Source of the DNA: Comamonas koreensis
GTDB lineage: Bacteria; Pseudomonadota; Gammaproteobacteria; Burkholderiales; Burkholderiaceae_C
Length of the DNA stretch: 64,000 nucleotides
Assembly (NCBI RefSeq): GCF_014076495.1
Contig: NZ_CP043575.1
Span: forward strand, 3,224,001-3,288,000
Direction of reading: 5' to 3'
Made by a program: the position numbers and the translations under genes. The notes beneath the pieces are model-generated. The model was not told the origin of the DNA. It made no database searches and saw nothing but the letters and a program-made list of their open reading frames with translations. Shown piece after piece: positions 25,364 through 35,138 of the stretch (position 1 is the stretch's first letter; the number at the start of each line of letters is the position of its first letter).

Positions 25364-27229
25364 TTAAATGGATTGCACGTTCTTGCCGGCCAGGGCCTGG
25401 CGAATGCCACGGTTCATGCGCTCGGCGGCAAAGGCCTCGGTGCCCTTGGCCAGTGCATCGGTGCTGGCCTCGATCTCAGCGGCGCTCTCGCTGCTGGACA
25501 GGGCGCGGCGCAGCTGGTCCATCAGCGCATCGACCTGGCTGCGCTCGGCCTCGGCCAGCAGGTCGCCATCGGCATCGAGCGCACTTTGGGTAGCAATCAG
25601 CAGGCGGTCGCCATCAACGCGCGCTTCGACCAGCGCACGCGCCTGCATATCGGCCTGGGCGGTGCTGAAGCTGTCGCGCAGCATGTTTGCAATCTGGTCG
25701 TCCGAGAGACCGTACGAGGGCTTCACATCGATATGCGCCTCCACCCCGCTCACCAGCTCTTGCGCGCCCACGCTCAGCAGGCCATCGGCATCGATGGTGA
25801 AGGACACACGGATGCGTGCAGCGCCCGCCGCCATCGGCGGGATGCCGCGCAGCTCAAAGCGCGCCAGGCTGCGGCAATCAGCCACCAGATCGCGCTCGCC
25901 CTGCACCACATGGATGGCCAAGGCCGTCTGGCCGTCCTTGTAGGTCGTGAAGTCCTGGCCGCGTGCGGTCGGAATGGTTTCGTTGCGGCTGACGATGCGC
26001 TCGACCAGGCCGCCCATGGTCTCGATGCCCAGCGACAGCGGGATCACATCGAGCAGCAGCAGGTCGCCATTGTTGTCGTTGCCGGCGAGCTGGTTGGCCT
26101 GGATCGCGGCGCCCAGGGCCACCACCTCGTCGGGGTTCAGGTTGGTCAACGGTGGCTTGCCAAAGAAGTTGCCGACCGCCGTCTGCACCTGGGGCATGCG
26201 CGTCGAGCCCCCCACCATCACCACGCCTTGCACCTCGTCCTTGGCCAGCTGGGCATCGGCCAGCGCGCGGCGCACGGCCGTCAGGGTGCGGGCCGTCAAG
26301 GCTTGCGTGGCCGCATCAAAATCGGCCCGGCTCAGCGGCAGCGCAATGTTCTGGCCGGACAGTTGCGCGGAGAACGTCACCTGGTCGGCATCGGTCAGCG
26401 CCTCTTTGGCGGCCTTGGCAGCCAGGCGCAATACCGCCTTGTCCTGCGCACTCTGCACCGCGCCGCCGGTTTTCTCCAGCACCCACTGGCCCAGTGCGGC
26501 GTCATAGTCGTCACCGCCCAGCGCCGAGTCACCGCCGGTGGCGATGACTTCGAACACGCCGCGCGTCAGGCGCAGCACGGAAATATCAAAGGTGCCGCCG
26601 CCCAGGTCATAGACGGCATAGATGCCTTCGGAGGCATTGTCCAGGCCATAGGCAATCGCCGCTGCCGTGGGCTCGTTGATCAGGCGCAGCAGCTTGATGC
26701 CGGCCAGCTGGGTCGCATCCTTGGTGGCCTGGCGCTGCGCGTCGTCAAAGTAGGCTGGCACGGTGATCACGGCGCCGTACAGGTCATTGTCAAAGGTGTC
26801 TTCGGCGCGGTAGCGCAAGGTGGCCAGAATCTCGGCGCTGATCTCCACCGGGGTCTTGAGGCCGGCCACCGTCTCGATGGCCACCATGCCGCTATCGTCG
26901 GGCTGCACAAGCGCATAGGCCAGTTGCTCGGGCGCATGGATATCGGCCAGGTTGCGGCCCATCAGGCGCTTGGCCGAGGCAATGGTGTTGGCGGCATCGA
27001 CGCCGGGATGAGCAAGCGCCGCATAGCCGATATCGCGCTTGCCATTGGCCCGGTAATGCACCACCGATGGCAGCAGCACCCGGCCTTCGTCATCCGGCAG
27101 GCATTCGGCCACGCCGTTGCGCACGGCAGCGACCAGCGAGTGCGTGGTGCCCAGATCAATGCCCACCGCAATACGGCGCTGGTGCGGATCAGGAGATTGG
27201 CCAGGTTCTGAAATTTGGAGCAATGCCAT
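25364..27229 (-). CDS. hscA: Fe-S assembly Hsp70 chaperone HscA
   Basis: 621-residue Hsp70 homologue. The nucleotide-binding domain starts with [15 protein letters not shown] and contains [16 protein letters not shown] and the [13 protein letters not shown] phosphate loop; the substrate domain starts near [13 protein letters not shown]. HscA binds the LPPVK motif of IscU and drives cluster transfer with HscB. Compared with DnaK it lacks the long lid tail, as expected. Located between hscB and fdx in the canonical order. Confidence 0.95.
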   Translation of the reverse strand: MALLQISEPGQSPDPHQRRIAVGIDLGTTHSLVAAVRNGVAECLPDDEGRVLLPSVVHYRANGKRDIGYAALAHPGVDAANTIASAKRLMGRNLADIHAPEQLAYALVQPDDSGMVAIETVAGLKTPVEISAEILATLRYRAEDTFDNDLYGAVITVPAYFDDAQRQATKDATQLAGIKLLRLINEPTAAAIAYGLDNASEGIYAVYDLGGGTFDISVLRLTRGVFEVIATGGDSALGGDDYDAALGQWVLEKTGGAVQSAQDKAVLRLAAKAAKEALTDADQVTFSAQLSGQNIALPLSRADFDAATQALTARTLTAVRRALADAQLAKDEVQGVVMVGGSTRMPQVQTAVGNFFGKPPLTNLNPDEVVALGAAIQANQLAGNDNNGDLLLLDVIPLSLGIETMGGLVERIVSRNETIPTARGQDFTTYKDGQTALAIHVVQGERDLVADCRSLARFELRGIPPMAAGAARIRVSFTIDADGLLSVGAQELVSGVEAHIDVKPSYGLSDDQIANMLRDSFSTAQADMQARALVEARVDGDRLLIATQSALDADGDLLAEAERSQVDALMDQLRRALSSSESAAEIEASTDALAKGTEAFAAERMNRGIRQALAGKNVQSI

Positions 27230-27305
27230 GGATGCGATCTATCTTGTGTTCTCTTGCCTGCGACCCGCACGGGGCGCGGGGGAAGCGGTCTCAACGGAGG
27301 GTTCG

Positions 27306-27346
27306 CCAAAGCATGCTGTGCGGCCTCATGGGCCGCCCTGCTTTGG
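27306..27346. repeat. Extended hairpin in the hscB-hscA gap
   Basis: CCAAAGCA (27306-27313) pairs perfectly with TGCTTTGG (27339-27346), and an inner GCGGCC (27320-27325) pairs with GGCCGC (27331-27336). There is no T tract, so it is not a classical terminator. In the isc transcript it could act in mRNA processing or stability between the two chaperone genes. Confidence 0.5.
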
Positions 27347-27354
27347 TCACCAGC

Positions 27355-27873
27355 CTATTGTCCCAGTTGCTCGCGACGGCGGTCGATGTCGCCACTAAAT
27401 CGCGCAACAAACATGAGGGCTCTCACCTGCTGGGCCGCCTGCGCGTAGTCGCGCTCCACATCCAACAGCTGCTGGCAGCGCTGCAGCATTGCACGGCGCG
27501 CGCTGGCGACCTGGTCATCGAGCGCATCGACATCGGCCTGGCTCTGCGCCTCTTCCAACGCCTCGCGCCACTCCATCTGCTCCATCAGAAAAGCGGTGGG
27601 CATGGCGGTGTTGTCTTCGGCGCGGATGGGCGCGTCATGCATCTCGCACAGGTAGGCGGCGCGCTTGAGCGGGTCCTTCAAGCGCTGGTAGGCCTCATTG
27701 ATGCGCACCGACCACTGCATGGCCACGCGCTGAGCAGCAGCGCCTTGCGATGCAAAGCGGTCCGGGTGGGCTTGCTTTTGCAAGGCCTTCCAGCGCTCGG
27801 CCAATTGCTGGGCATCTTGCGCAAACTGCACCGGCACGGCGAACAGTTCAAAATCGTTGGATTGCAGATTCAT
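27355..27873 (-). CDS. hscB: Fe-S assembly co-chaperone HscB (J-domain protein)
   Basis: 172 residues. The J domain covers about residues 1-75 with the HPDRF signature (HPD triad, here in KQAHPDRFAS), and the C-terminal three-helix domain binds IscU. It stimulates the HscA ATPase. Homologues start at MNLQSNDFELF; an adjacent ATG at 27876 is possible. The only plausible ribosome-binding site, AGGCGG, lies 7 bases before ATG 27876 and is inside the 3' arm of a hairpin. In the standard position after iscA. Confidence 0.93.
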   Translation of the reverse strand: MNLQSNDFELFAVPVQFAQDAQQLAERWKALQKQAHPDRFASQGAAAQRVAMQWSVRINEAYQRLKDPLKRAAYLCEMHDAPIRAEDNTAMPTAFLMEQMEWREALEEAQSQADVDALDDQVASARRAMLQRCQQLLDVERDYAQAAQQVRALMFVARFSGDIDRRREQLGQ

Positions 27874-27877
27874 CATG

Positions 27878-27909
27878 AAAAAACCGCCTGGCAAAAGCAC
27901 AGGCGGTTT
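27878..27909 (-). terminator. Terminator-like hairpin overlapping the hscB ribosome-binding site
   Basis: On the minus strand a perfect 10-bp stem (AAACCGCCTG / CAGGCGGTTT, 9-base loop) is followed by six U residues and then directly by the hscB start codons. The 3' arm contains AGGCGG, the best Shine-Dalgarno candidate. The structure could therefore both attenuate transcription after iscA and mask hscB translation. Confidence 0.7.
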
Positions 27910-27988
27910 GCAGTTTTGGCATCAGCGATGCCGACAAACAAGGCCAGGCCTGTCAGTGACGACAAACCGGGCGCCTGAACCTGAGGCC

Positions 27989-28312
27989 TCAGATTCTGAA
28001 GCTCTCGCCACAACCGCAGCGATCACGCTCGTTGGGGTTGTGGAACTTGAAGCCCTCGTTGAGGCCCTCGCGCACAAAGTCCAGCTCGGTGCCGTCGATG
28101 TAGGCCATGCTTTTGGGATCGACCAGCACCTTGACGCCATGGTCTTCGAACACCACGTCCTCGGGCGCTGCCTCGTCCACGTACTCCAGCTTGTAGGCCA
28201 GACCCGAGCAGCCGGTGGTCTTCACGCCCAGGCGCACACCCACCCCATGGCCGCGACGCGACAGGTAGCGGTTGATGTGGCGCGCAGCCGACTCAGAAAG
28301 CGTGACAGCCAT
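27989..28312 (-). CDS. iscA: A-type Fe-S carrier protein IscA
   Basis: 107-residue A-type carrier with all three conserved cysteines: Cys35 in TTGCSGLAY and Cys99/Cys101 in RCGCGESF. It carries iron or clusters from IscU to target apoproteins. It lies 6 bases downstream of iscU, in the operon order R-S-U-A. Length and motifs are standard. An ErpA-type paralogue cannot be excluded by sequence alone, but gene context favours IscA. Confidence 0.95.
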   Translation of the reverse strand: MAVTLSESAARHINRYLSRRGHGVGVRLGVKTTGCSGLAYKLEYVDEAAPEDVVFEDHGVKVLVDPKSMAYIDGTELDFVREGLNEGFKFHNPNERDRCGCGESFRI

Positions 28313-28318
28313 GGCGTT

Positions 28319-28717
28319 TTAAGCCTCCGCCTTGGCAGTGTGCTTGGCCTTGTAGTCGTTGACCGCCGCCTTGATCGCGTCTTCAGCCAGGATCGAGCAG
28401 TGGATCTTCACCGGTGGCAGGGCCAGCTCTTCGGCGATCTGCGCGTTCTTGAGCGCAGCGGCTTCGTCGAGCGTCTTGCCCTTGACCCATTCAGTCACCA
28501 GCGACGACGAGGCGATTGCCGAGCCGCAGCCATAGGTCTTGAAGCGTGCGTCTTCGATCACGCCGGTGTCCGCATTGACCTTGATCTGCAGCTTCATCAC
28601 GTCGCCGCAGGCAGGAGCGCCGACCATGCCGGTGCCCACCGATTCATCACCCTTGTCAAAAGAGCCCACGTTGCGGGGGTTCTCGTAATGATCAATCACT
28701 TTGTCAGAATATGCCAT
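28319..28717 (-). CDS. iscU: Fe-S cluster scaffold protein IscU
   Basis: 132 residues. Cluster ligands Cys37 (PACGDV), Cys64 (YGCGSAIASS) and Cys107 (KIHCS) are present, plus the LPPVK chaperone-recognition motif at about 100-104 used by HscA. It is the scaffold on which IscS-derived sulfur and iron form the [2Fe-2S] cluster. Located 35 bases downstream of iscS. A short Ala/Lys C-terminal tail is the only extension. Confidence 0.97.
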   Translation of the reverse strand: MAYSDKVIDHYENPRNVGSFDKGDESVGTGMVGAPACGDVMKLQIKVNADTGVIEDARFKTYGCGSAIASSSLVTEWVKGKTLDEAAALKNAQIAEELALPPVKIHCSILAEDAIKAAVNDYKAKHTAKAEA

Positions 28718-28752
28718 CTTGGTACCTCTTTACAGTTAGCGGCTGCGCCGGA

Positions 28753-29973
28753 TTAGTGGGCAGCCCACTGGATGGTGCTCAGATCCACACCGTCTTTGTA
28801 CATTTCCCACAGCGGGCTCAACTCGCGCAGCTTGGTCACGTTCTCACGGATCGATGCCACGGCGTAGTCAATGTCTTCATTCGTCGTGAAGCGGCCAAAC
28901 GTCATGCGCAGGCTGCTGTGGGCCAGCTCATCGCTGCGGCCCAGCGCGCGCAGCACATAGCTGGGCTCCAGACTGGCCGAGGTGCAGGCCGAACCCGAGG
29001 ACACGGCCAGACCCTTGATGCCCATGATCAGCGATTCGCCTTCGACGAAGTTGAAGCTGATGTTCAGGTTGTGCGGCACGCGGTGGTTCAGATCACCGTT
29101 GATAAACACCTGCTCGATGTCCATCAGGCCGTCCAACATGCGCTGCTGCAGCGCCTTAGCGTGGGCGTAGTCCTTGGCCATGTCTTCCTTGGCGATGCGG
29201 AAAGCCTCGCCCATACCGACGATCTGGTGCGTAGCCAAGGTGCCCGAGCGCATGCCGCGTTCATGGCCACCGCCGTGCATTTGCGCCTCGATGCGCACAC
29301 GGGGTTTGCGGCGCACATACAGCGCGCCAATGCCCTTGGGACCGTAGGTCTTGTGCGAGGCCAGGCTCATCAGGTCGACCTTCAGCGCGGTCACATCGAT
29401 CTCGACCTTGCCGGTGGCCTGGGCAGCGTCCACGTGGAAAATGATGCCCTTTTCGCGGCAGATGTTCCCAATGGTGTCGATGTCCTGGATCACGCCGGTT
29501 TCGTTGTTCACGAACATGACGCTGACCACGATGGTGTCGGGGCGAATCGCGGCCTTGAAGACATCCAGATCCAGCAGACCGTCTTCCTTCACATCCAGGT
29601 AGGTGACCTCAAAGCCTTCACGCTCGAGCGCACGCATCGTGTCCAGCACGGCCTTGTGCTCGGTCTTGACGGTGATCAGGTGCTTGCCCTTGCCCTTGTA
29701 GAACTGCGCAGCACCCTTGAGCGCCAAGTTGTCCGACTCGGTCGCGCCACTGGTCCAGACGATTTCACGCGGATCGGCATTGATCAGCGCGGCGACCTGC
29801 GCACGGGCCTTTTCAACCGCCTCTTCCGCCGTCCAGCCCCAAGCATGGCTGCGCGACGCAGGGTTGCCGTAGTTCTCGGACAACCAGGGAATCATCGCTT
29901 CAACCACGCGGGGGTCCACTGGCGTAGTGGCGCCGTAATCAAGGTAAATGGGGAAATGTGGGGTCGTGTCCAT
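28753..29973 (-). CDS. iscS: Cysteine desulfurase IscS
   Basis: 406-residue class V PLP enzyme that takes sulfur from cysteine for cluster assembly and tRNA thiolation. The PLP lysine lies in [12 protein letters not shown] (Lys208) and the persulfide-bearing cysteine in [14 protein letters not shown] (Cys330), both in the long-loop context of IscS rather than SufS. Substrate-side histidine (KTEHKAVL) is present. Follows iscR by about 150 bases on the same strand. Confidence 0.97.
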   Translation of the reverse strand: MDTTPHFPIYLDYGATTPVDPRVVEAMIPWLSENYGNPASRSHAWGWTAEEAVEKARAQVAALINADPREIVWTSGATESDNLALKGAAQFYKGKGKHLITVKTEHKAVLDTMRALEREGFEVTYLDVKEDGLLDLDVFKAAIRPDTIVVSVMFVNNETGVIQDIDTIGNICREKGIIFHVDAAQATGKVEIDVTALKVDLMSLASHKTYGPKGIGALYVRRKPRVRIEAQMHGGGHERGMRSGTLATHQIVGMGEAFRIAKEDMAKDYAHAKALQQRMLDGLMDIEQVFINGDLNHRVPHNLNISFNFVEGESLIMGIKGLAVSSGSACTSASLEPSYVLRALGRSDELAHSSLRMTFGRFTTNEDIDYAVASIRENVTKLRELSPLWEMYKDGVDLSTIQWAAH

Positions 29974-30125
29974 ATCTGGCTCTACTGGCGCGTGCTGGTG
30001 GGCACCCGCAAAAACTCAAAACGCAATCATCGAATGAACTTGCCGCACCCCGTTCAGGGCGTAACAAGACCTCCCGGCGCCCTGGAAGACACCGGGGGAT
30101 GCGGCGACCAGCGCCGCATCAAGAA

Positions 30126-30662
30126 TCAGGATTTGGCAAATACATTGCCCAGTGCAAACACCGAGTTCGGTGCGGTGACACGGATGGGCTTGACAACCGG
30201 CGTGGTCGAGATAGCGCGGCGCACGATGGGCTTGTCTTCGATCTGGATGCCCTTGGCCAGTTGGTCATCGACCAGCTTTTGCAAGGTGACCGAATCGAGA
30301 AACTCCACCATGCGCTGGTTCAGCGATGCCCACAGCTCGTGCGTCATGCAGCGACCGGCCTCACCCATGCAGTTTTCCTTGCCACCACACTGCGTGGCGT
30401 CAATAGGTTCATCTACCGACACAATGATGTCGGCAACTGTGATCTCAGCGGCCTTGCGGGCCAACGTGTAGCCGCCACCAGGGCCACGGGTGGACTCCAC
30501 CAGTTCGTGGCGGCGCAGCTTGCCAAACAGCTGCTCCAGATACGACAGCGAGATCTGCTGACGCTGGCTGATCGCAGCCAAAGTTACCGGGCCATTGTTC
30601 TGGCGCAAAGCCAGATCAATCATTGCAGTCACTGCAAATCGGCCTTTGGTGGTGAGACGCAT
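30126..30662 (-). CDS. iscR: Fe-S cluster regulator IscR (Rrf2 family)
   Basis: 178 residues. An Rrf2 winged helix (MRLTTKGRFAVTAMIDLAL ... LSYLEQLFGKLRR) is followed by the [2Fe-2S] ligand cluster Cys92, Cys98, Cys105 and His108 (CGGKENC, then CMTH). The spacing between the second and third cysteine is one residue longer than in E. coli IscR. It represses the isc operon when loaded with cluster. The start has a good AAGGA site 7 bases upstream. A longer alternative frame over the promoter is not coding. Confidence 0.96.
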   Translation of the reverse strand: MRLTTKGRFAVTAMIDLALRQNNGPVTLAAISQRQQISLSYLEQLFGKLRRHELVESTRGPGGGYTLARKAAEITVADIIVSVDEPIDATQCGGKENCMGEAGRCMTHELWASLNQRMVEFLDSVTLQKLVDDQLAKGIQIEDKPIVRRAISTTPVVKPIRVTAPNSVFALGNVFAKS

Positions 30663-30750
30663 AATCGTTCCTTAGAGGTCAGGCTTGATAACCATAGACG
30701 CCCAATGCAAGCAAGCCACCCGCAATGACATCGTCGTAGCCTGTCGCTCC

Positions 30751-30766
30751 ACCCTGCATGCAGGGT
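30751..30766. repeat. 16-bp perfect palindrome in the iscR leader
   Basis: ACCCTGCATGCAGGGT is a perfect palindrome about 50 bases downstream of the predicted iscR transcription start and about 90 bases before the iscR ATG. It could be a protein site or a short hairpin in the leader. Confidence 0.5.
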
Positions 30767-30800
30767 AGGTCCCATTCATCGATAGGCTTTTTTCTTGTTG

Positions 30801-30822
30801 TTGAGTAATTTGTGTCAGTATA
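30801..30822 (-). promoter_or_regulatory. isc operon promoter with candidate IscR site
   Basis: On the minus strand a TATACT -10 box (30822-30817) has no good -35 element. The following segment CTGACACAAATTACTCAA resembles the type 1 IscR box (YYGAC...GTCRR) but has an extra base and one weak half. Its position over the promoter fits autorepression by IscR. The match is approximate. Confidence 0.45.
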
Positions 30823-30881
30823 GCACAATGCCCCCTGAATTCGCTCGGGTAAGCAAAGATTACTTACAGAAACTGACATCA

Positions 30882-32972
30882 CTAGAGGCTGCGGGTATTC
30901 CCTGCCTCTGGAGAGGCACCAAAAGCCCTTTGTTTCAATATGGTTAATTGGTCGCGGGCCTGGGCTGCGGCCTCGAATTCGAGGTTGCGCGCTGCCTCCA
31001 GCATCTGCTTTTCCAGGCGCTTGATTTCCTTGGCAATCTCTTTCTCGGACATGTCCTCGACCTGGGCGCGGCTCATCGCCACCTGCTGGGCGCGGTCCAT
31101 GTCGTCACTGGCCTTGGTGCTGTAGACGCCATCGATCAAATCACGCACTTGCTTGACAATGCTGCGCGGCACGATGCCATGCTCCGCATTGAAGGCCATC
31201 TGCTTCTCGCGGCGGCGGCTGGTCTCGTCCATCGCCTTGCGCATCGAGTCGGTAATGCGGTCGGCATAGAGGATGGCCTTGCCGTTCATGTTGCGCGCCG
31301 CACGGCCAATCGTCTGGATCAGGCTGCGCTCGGCGCGCAGAAAGCCTTCCTTGTCCGCATCCAGAATCGCCACCAGCGAGACCTCGGGGATATCCAGGCC
31401 TTCGCGCAGCAGGTTGATCCCCACCAGCACATCAAAAGTGCCCAGGCGCAGGTCGCGGATGATCTCGACGCGCTCCACCGTCTCCACATCGGAGTGCAGG
31501 TAGCGTACCTTCACGCCGTTGTCGGTCAGGTACTCGGTCAGTTGCTCGGCCATGCGCTTGGTCAGGGTGGTGATCAGCACCCGCTCATGGACCTTCACCC
31601 GTGCATGGATTTCCTGCAGCACATCGTCCACTTGGTGGGTGGCGGGCCGCACTTCCACTTCGGGGTCGACCAGGCCGGTGGGCCGCACCACCTGCTCGAC
31701 GATCTTGCCCGCATGGGTTTTCTCGTATTCAGCCGGCGTGGCCGAGACAAACACCACCTGGCGCATGCGCTGCTCGAACTCACCAAACTTGAGCGGGCGG
31801 TTGTCCAGCGCGCTGGGCAGGCGAAAGCCATACTCCACCAAGGTGGTCTTGCGCGCCTTGTCACCGTTGTACATGGCGTTGAGCTGGCCGATCATCTGGT
31901 GGCTCTCATCGAGAAACATCAGCGCGTCCTTGGGCATGTAGTCGGTCATCGTCGGCGGCGGGTCGCCCGGCGCCGCGCCCGAGAGGTGGCGGCTGTAGTT
32001 CTCAATGCCCTTGCAGTGCCCCACCTCGGTCAGCATCTCCAGGTCAAACCGGGTGCGCTGCTCCAGGCGTTGGGCTTCGACCAGCTTGCCCTCACCCACC
32101 AGCTGCTTGAGGCGCAGCGCCAGCTCTTCCTTGATGGTCTCGACGGCCACCAGCACCTGGTCGCGCGGCGTCACATAGTGGCTGCTGGGGTAGATGGTGA
32201 AACGCGGCACCTTCTGGCGCACGCGGCCGGTGAGCGGGTCAAACAGCTGCAGGCTTTCGACCTCGTCGTCAAACAGCTCGATGCGCACCGCCATCTCGCT
32301 GTGCTCGGACGGAAACACATCGATGGTGTCGCCCCGCACGCGGAAGGTACCGCGCGAGAAATCCGCATCATTGCGCTTGTACTGCATGCGCACCAGCTGG
32401 CCAATCGCATCGCGCTGGCTCAGCTCGTCGCCCACGCGCAGGATGAAGCGCATCTTGGTATAAGACTCGGGCGAGCCGATACCGTAGATGGCCGAGACGG
32501 TGGCCACCACGATGGTGTCGCGGCGCTCGAGCACACTCTTGGTGGCCGACAGCCGCATCTGCTCGATGTGCTCGTTGATTGCGCTATCCTTTTCGATGAA
32601 CAGGTCGCGCTGGGGCACATAGGCCTCGGGCTGGTAGTAGTCGTAGTAGCTGACGAAGTACTCCACCGCGTTCTTCGGAAAGAACTCGCGGAACTCGCTG
32701 TACAGCTGCGCGGCCAGCGTCTTGTTGGGCGCAAACACGATGGCCGGGCGCCCGGTGCGCGCGATCACATTGGCCATCGTGAAGGTCTTGCCCGAGCCCG
32801 TGACACCCAGCAAGGTCTGAAAGGCCTCACCGTCATCAATGCCTTCCACCAGCGCATCGATGGCCGCCGGCTGGTCGCCCGCAGGCGGATACGGCTGGAA
32901 CAAGGTGAAGGGCGAGCCCGGATATTGGATGAATTCCCCCTCGCGGGGTGCCTCTGGAGTGACTTCGTGCAT
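30882..32972 (-). CDS. uvrB: Excinuclease ABC subunit B
   Basis: 696-residue UvrB of nucleotide excision repair. The Walker A loop [13 protein letters not shown] is at about 56-68. The beta-hairpin [12 protein letters not shown] that probes DNA, helicase motifs including [25 protein letters not shown], and the C-terminal UVR domain ([27 protein letters not shown]) that binds UvrC are all present. An N-terminal extension of about 20 residues precedes the first core motif. It lies upstream of, and in the same direction as, iscR, with its own divergent spacer to the aminotransferase gene. Confidence 0.97.
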   Translation of the reverse strand: MHEVTPEAPREGEFIQYPGSPFTLFQPYPPAGDQPAAIDALVEGIDDGEAFQTLLGVTGSGKTFTMANVIARTGRPAIVFAPNKTLAAQLYSEFREFFPKNAVEYFVSYYDYYQPEAYVPQRDLFIEKDSAINEHIEQMRLSATKSVLERRDTIVVATVSAIYGIGSPESYTKMRFILRVGDELSQRDAIGQLVRMQYKRNDADFSRGTFRVRGDTIDVFPSEHSEMAVRIELFDDEVESLQLFDPLTGRVRQKVPRFTIYPSSHYVTPRDQVLVAVETIKEELALRLKQLVGEGKLVEAQRLEQRTRFDLEMLTEVGHCKGIENYSRHLSGAAPGDPPPTMTDYMPKDALMFLDESHQMIGQLNAMYNGDKARKTTLVEYGFRLPSALDNRPLKFGEFEQRMRQVVFVSATPAEYEKTHAGKIVEQVVRPTGLVDPEVEVRPATHQVDDVLQEIHARVKVHERVLITTLTKRMAEQLTEYLTDNGVKVRYLHSDVETVERVEIIRDLRLGTFDVLVGINLLREGLDIPEVSLVAILDADKEGFLRAERSLIQTIGRAARNMNGKAILYADRITDSMRKAMDETSRRREKQMAFNAEHGIVPRSIVKQVRDLIDGVYSTKASDDMDRAQQVAMSRAQVEDMSEKEIAKEIKRLEKQMLEAARNLEFEAAAQARDQLTILKQRAFGASPEAGNTRSL

Positions 32973-33116
32973 AGGTCGGGTATGCCACGCGCGAGCGGGC
33001 GTCGCTAGAATACGGGGTTAACCCCAAAGCGTACTGCAAAATTGCGGTGGAGGCGATGGCCTCTTGTTTGGCATTTGGGGGTACAAAGCCAGATTTCTAC
33101 CTACCAAGGACTACAC

Positions 33117-34316
33117 ATGTCTCTTTTCTCTTCCGTCGAAATGGCCCCACGCGACCCGATCCTGGGTCTCAATGAGCAGTATGCCGCCGACACCAACCCG
33201 CAAAAAGTGAACCTGGGCGTGGGCGTGTATTTCGACGACAACGGCAAGCTGCCGCTGCTGCAGTGCGTGCAGGCCGCAGAGAAAGCCATGATGGACAAGC
33301 CCACGCCCCGTGGCTACCTGCCTATCGACGGTATCGCTGCCTATGACAACGCCGTCAAGGCCCTGGTGTTCGGCGCTGACTCAGAGGTTGTCGCTTCCGG
33401 CCGCGTGGCCACGGTGCAAGCCGTGGGCGGCACCGGCGGCCTGAAGATCGGCGCCGACTTCCTGAAGCGCCTCAACCCCCAAGCCAAGGTGCTGATCTCC
33501 GACCCGAGCTGGGAAAACCACCGCGCGATCTTCCAGAACGCCGGTTTTGAAGTGGCCAGCTACCGCTACTACGACGCAGCCAACCGCGCCATTGATTTCG
33601 ACGGCATGATCGCCGACCTGAACGCGGCCGCCGCTGGCACCGTGGTGGTGCTGCACGCCTGCTGCCATAACCCCACCGGCTACGACATCAGCGCCGCCCA
33701 GTGGGACAAGGTCATCGAAGTCGTCAAGGCCAAAAACCTGGTCGCCTTCCTGGACATGGCCTACCAGGGCTTTGGCCACGGCATCGCCGAAGACGGCGCC
33801 GTGATCGGCAAGTTCATCGCAGCAGGCCTGAACATTTTTGTGTCGACCTCGTTCTCCAAGAGCTTCTCGCTCTACGGTGAGCGCGTGGGCGCGCTGTCCG
33901 TGGTTGCCACCGACAAGGAGGAAGCCAGCCGCGTGCTGAGCCAGCTCAAGGTCGTCATCCGCACCAATTACTCCAACCCACCAACCCACGGTGGCGCCGT
34001 GGTGGCTGCGGTGCTGAACAACCCCGAGCTGCGCGCGCTGTGGGAAAAGGAACTGGGCGAGATGCGCGTGCGCATCAAGGAAATGCGCCAGAAGCTGGTC
34101 GACGGCCTCAAGGCCGCTGGCGTGAAGCAGGATATGGGCTTCATCACCACCCAGATCGGCATGTTCTCGTACTCGGGCCTGAGCAAGGACCAGATGGTAC
34201 GCCTGCGCTCCGAGTTCGGCGTCTACGGCACGGACACGGGCCGCATGTGCGTGGCTGCGCTCAACAGCAAGAACATCGAGCACGTCTGCGCATCGATCGC
34301 CAAGGTCGTCGCCTGA
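33117..34316 (+). CDS. Aspartate/aromatic amino acid aminotransferase (class I)
   Basis: 399-residue PLP enzyme of the AspC/TyrB subgroup. Landmarks are KVNLGVGVYFDDNGKLPLL at the N-terminus, HACCHNPTGYD for cofactor contact, and the PLP lysine in STSFSKSFSLYGERVG. The MSLFSSVEMAPRDPILGL start has an AAGGA site 6 bases upstream and matches homologues. It transaminates aspartate and/or tyrosine, phenylalanine and leucine with 2-oxoglutarate. tyrB is a possible name, but specificity cannot be read directly. Divergent from uvrB. Confidence 0.92.
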   Translation: MSLFSSVEMAPRDPILGLNEQYAADTNPQKVNLGVGVYFDDNGKLPLLQCVQAAEKAMMDKPTPRGYLPIDGIAAYDNAVKALVFGADSEVVASGRVATVQAVGGTGGLKIGADFLKRLNPQAKVLISDPSWENHRAIFQNAGFEVASYRYYDAANRAIDFDGMIADLNAAAAGTVVVLHACCHNPTGYDISAAQWDKVIEVVKAKNLVAFLDMAYQGFGHGIAEDGAVIGKFIAAGLNIFVSTSFSKSFSLYGERVGALSVVATDKEEASRVLSQLKVVIRTNYSNPPTHGGAVVAAVLNNPELRALWEKELGEMRVRIKEMRQKLVDGLKAAGVKQDMGFITTQIGMFSYSGLSKDQMVRLRSEFGVYGTDTGRMCVAALNSKNIEHVCASIAKVVA

Positions 34317-34383
34317 GCGCATAACCGCTCTGCAGCCTGAGCCCGTTGAGGCCCAGGCCAGCGAAAAGCAGCCCGCGCCCTTA

Positions 34384-34691
34384 GAACCTGTTCAATGTCT
34401 CCTCGCGCCGCGACAGTGTCTTTGCGAGATGGGATGCGAGGGGGGCGCCCAGCCGCGCAATACCGCAGCAATAGCCCAGCTATTGCGAGGATTTGCAACG
34501 ACGCAGACCGCCCCTGCCCGGGCGGCCCTAGCCGGGCGCCCGCAAAGCCACTGTCCATAAGGGTTGGAGTGAAATCGGGCGATTTCTTCGCGCTGGCCCT
34601 TGCTTGCACCCCGGTGCAAGCTGCGGACCAGCCCTTCGAACTCATCCCGATTGCACTCCAACGCGGTTGCGTAGAGACTTTGAACAAGTTC
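34384..34691. mobile_element. 308-bp non-autonomous element with terminal inverted repeats (MITE-like)
   Basis: The ends GAACCTGTTCAATGTCTC and the complement of GAGACTTTGAACAAGTTC pair at about 16 of 18 positions; TTA flanks both sides (34381-34383 and 34692-34694) as a possible 3-bp target duplication. The interior has no transposase or credible gene. Its centre holds a perfect GCAATAGC-CCA-GCTATTGC hairpin (34468-34486) followed by AGGATTTGCAACG, a core echoed in the element at 37823. Most of the 560-base gap between the aminotransferase and the GlsB-like gene is this element. Confidence 0.7.
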
Positions 34692-34881
34692 TTAGCGGCG
34701 CCGGCTGCTTTTTTCATGCGCATGACAGCGCCAGTTCACCGTTGTTTATGACGTAAAGCCGCGGGATTTGAAGCCTTCTCCTACAAACGGCCTTAAAGTG
34801 CCTTGGTACGCTTCAGGGCGTATTGGCCAGGGCCGCCTCAACCCGAGGCGCTGGCGTTCACAGCTCAACGGAGAACTACGC

Positions 34882-35127
34882 ATGTCCATCATTGGAACCA
34901 TTTTCATCGGCCTGATTGTTGGCCTCATTGCACGCGCCATCAAGCCTGGGGACGACAAGATGGGCTGGATCATGACCATCCTCCTGGGCATTGCCGGCTC
35001 GCTGCTGGCCACTTACGCCGGCGTGGCGATGGGCTGGTACCAGGAAGGCCAGGCCGCTGGCTGGATTGCCTCCGTCGTCGGCGCCATCATCTTGCTGGTG
35101 ATCTACGGCCTGGTGCGCAAGCGCTAA
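34882..35127 (+). CDS. GlsB/YeaQ/YmgE-family small membrane stress protein
   Basis: 81 residues with three hydrophobic segments: IIGTIFIGLIVGLIARAI, a middle helix around IMTILLGIAGSLLATYAG, and a C-terminal ASVVGAIILLVIYGL ending in RKR. The GLIVGLIAR and LLGIAGSL patterns are the transglycosylase-associated-protein family signature. These are general-stress inner-membrane proteins of unknown mechanism. A GGAG site 7 bases before the ATG decides the start; upstream in-frame codons are inside the gap. A terminator follows. Confidence 0.88.
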   Translation: MSIIGTIFIGLIVGLIARAIKPGDDKMGWIMTILLGIAGSLLATYAGVAMGWYQEGQAAGWIASVVGAIILLVIYGLVRKR

Positions 35128-35138
35128 GCACCCGGCAG

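Noticed and set aside
25373..27211. A 612-codon open frame antisense to hscA
   Set aside because: Same reasoning: shadow frame opposite an Hsp70 gene with intact motifs.
30679..30882. A 67-codon frame over the isc promoter
   Set aside because: It begins at the uvrB stop and crosses the iscR -10 box and leader; no ribosome site and no similarity.
30948..33008. A 686-codon open frame antisense to uvrB
   Set aside because: Mirror of a strongly conserved gene; the translation is low-complexity and unlike any protein family.
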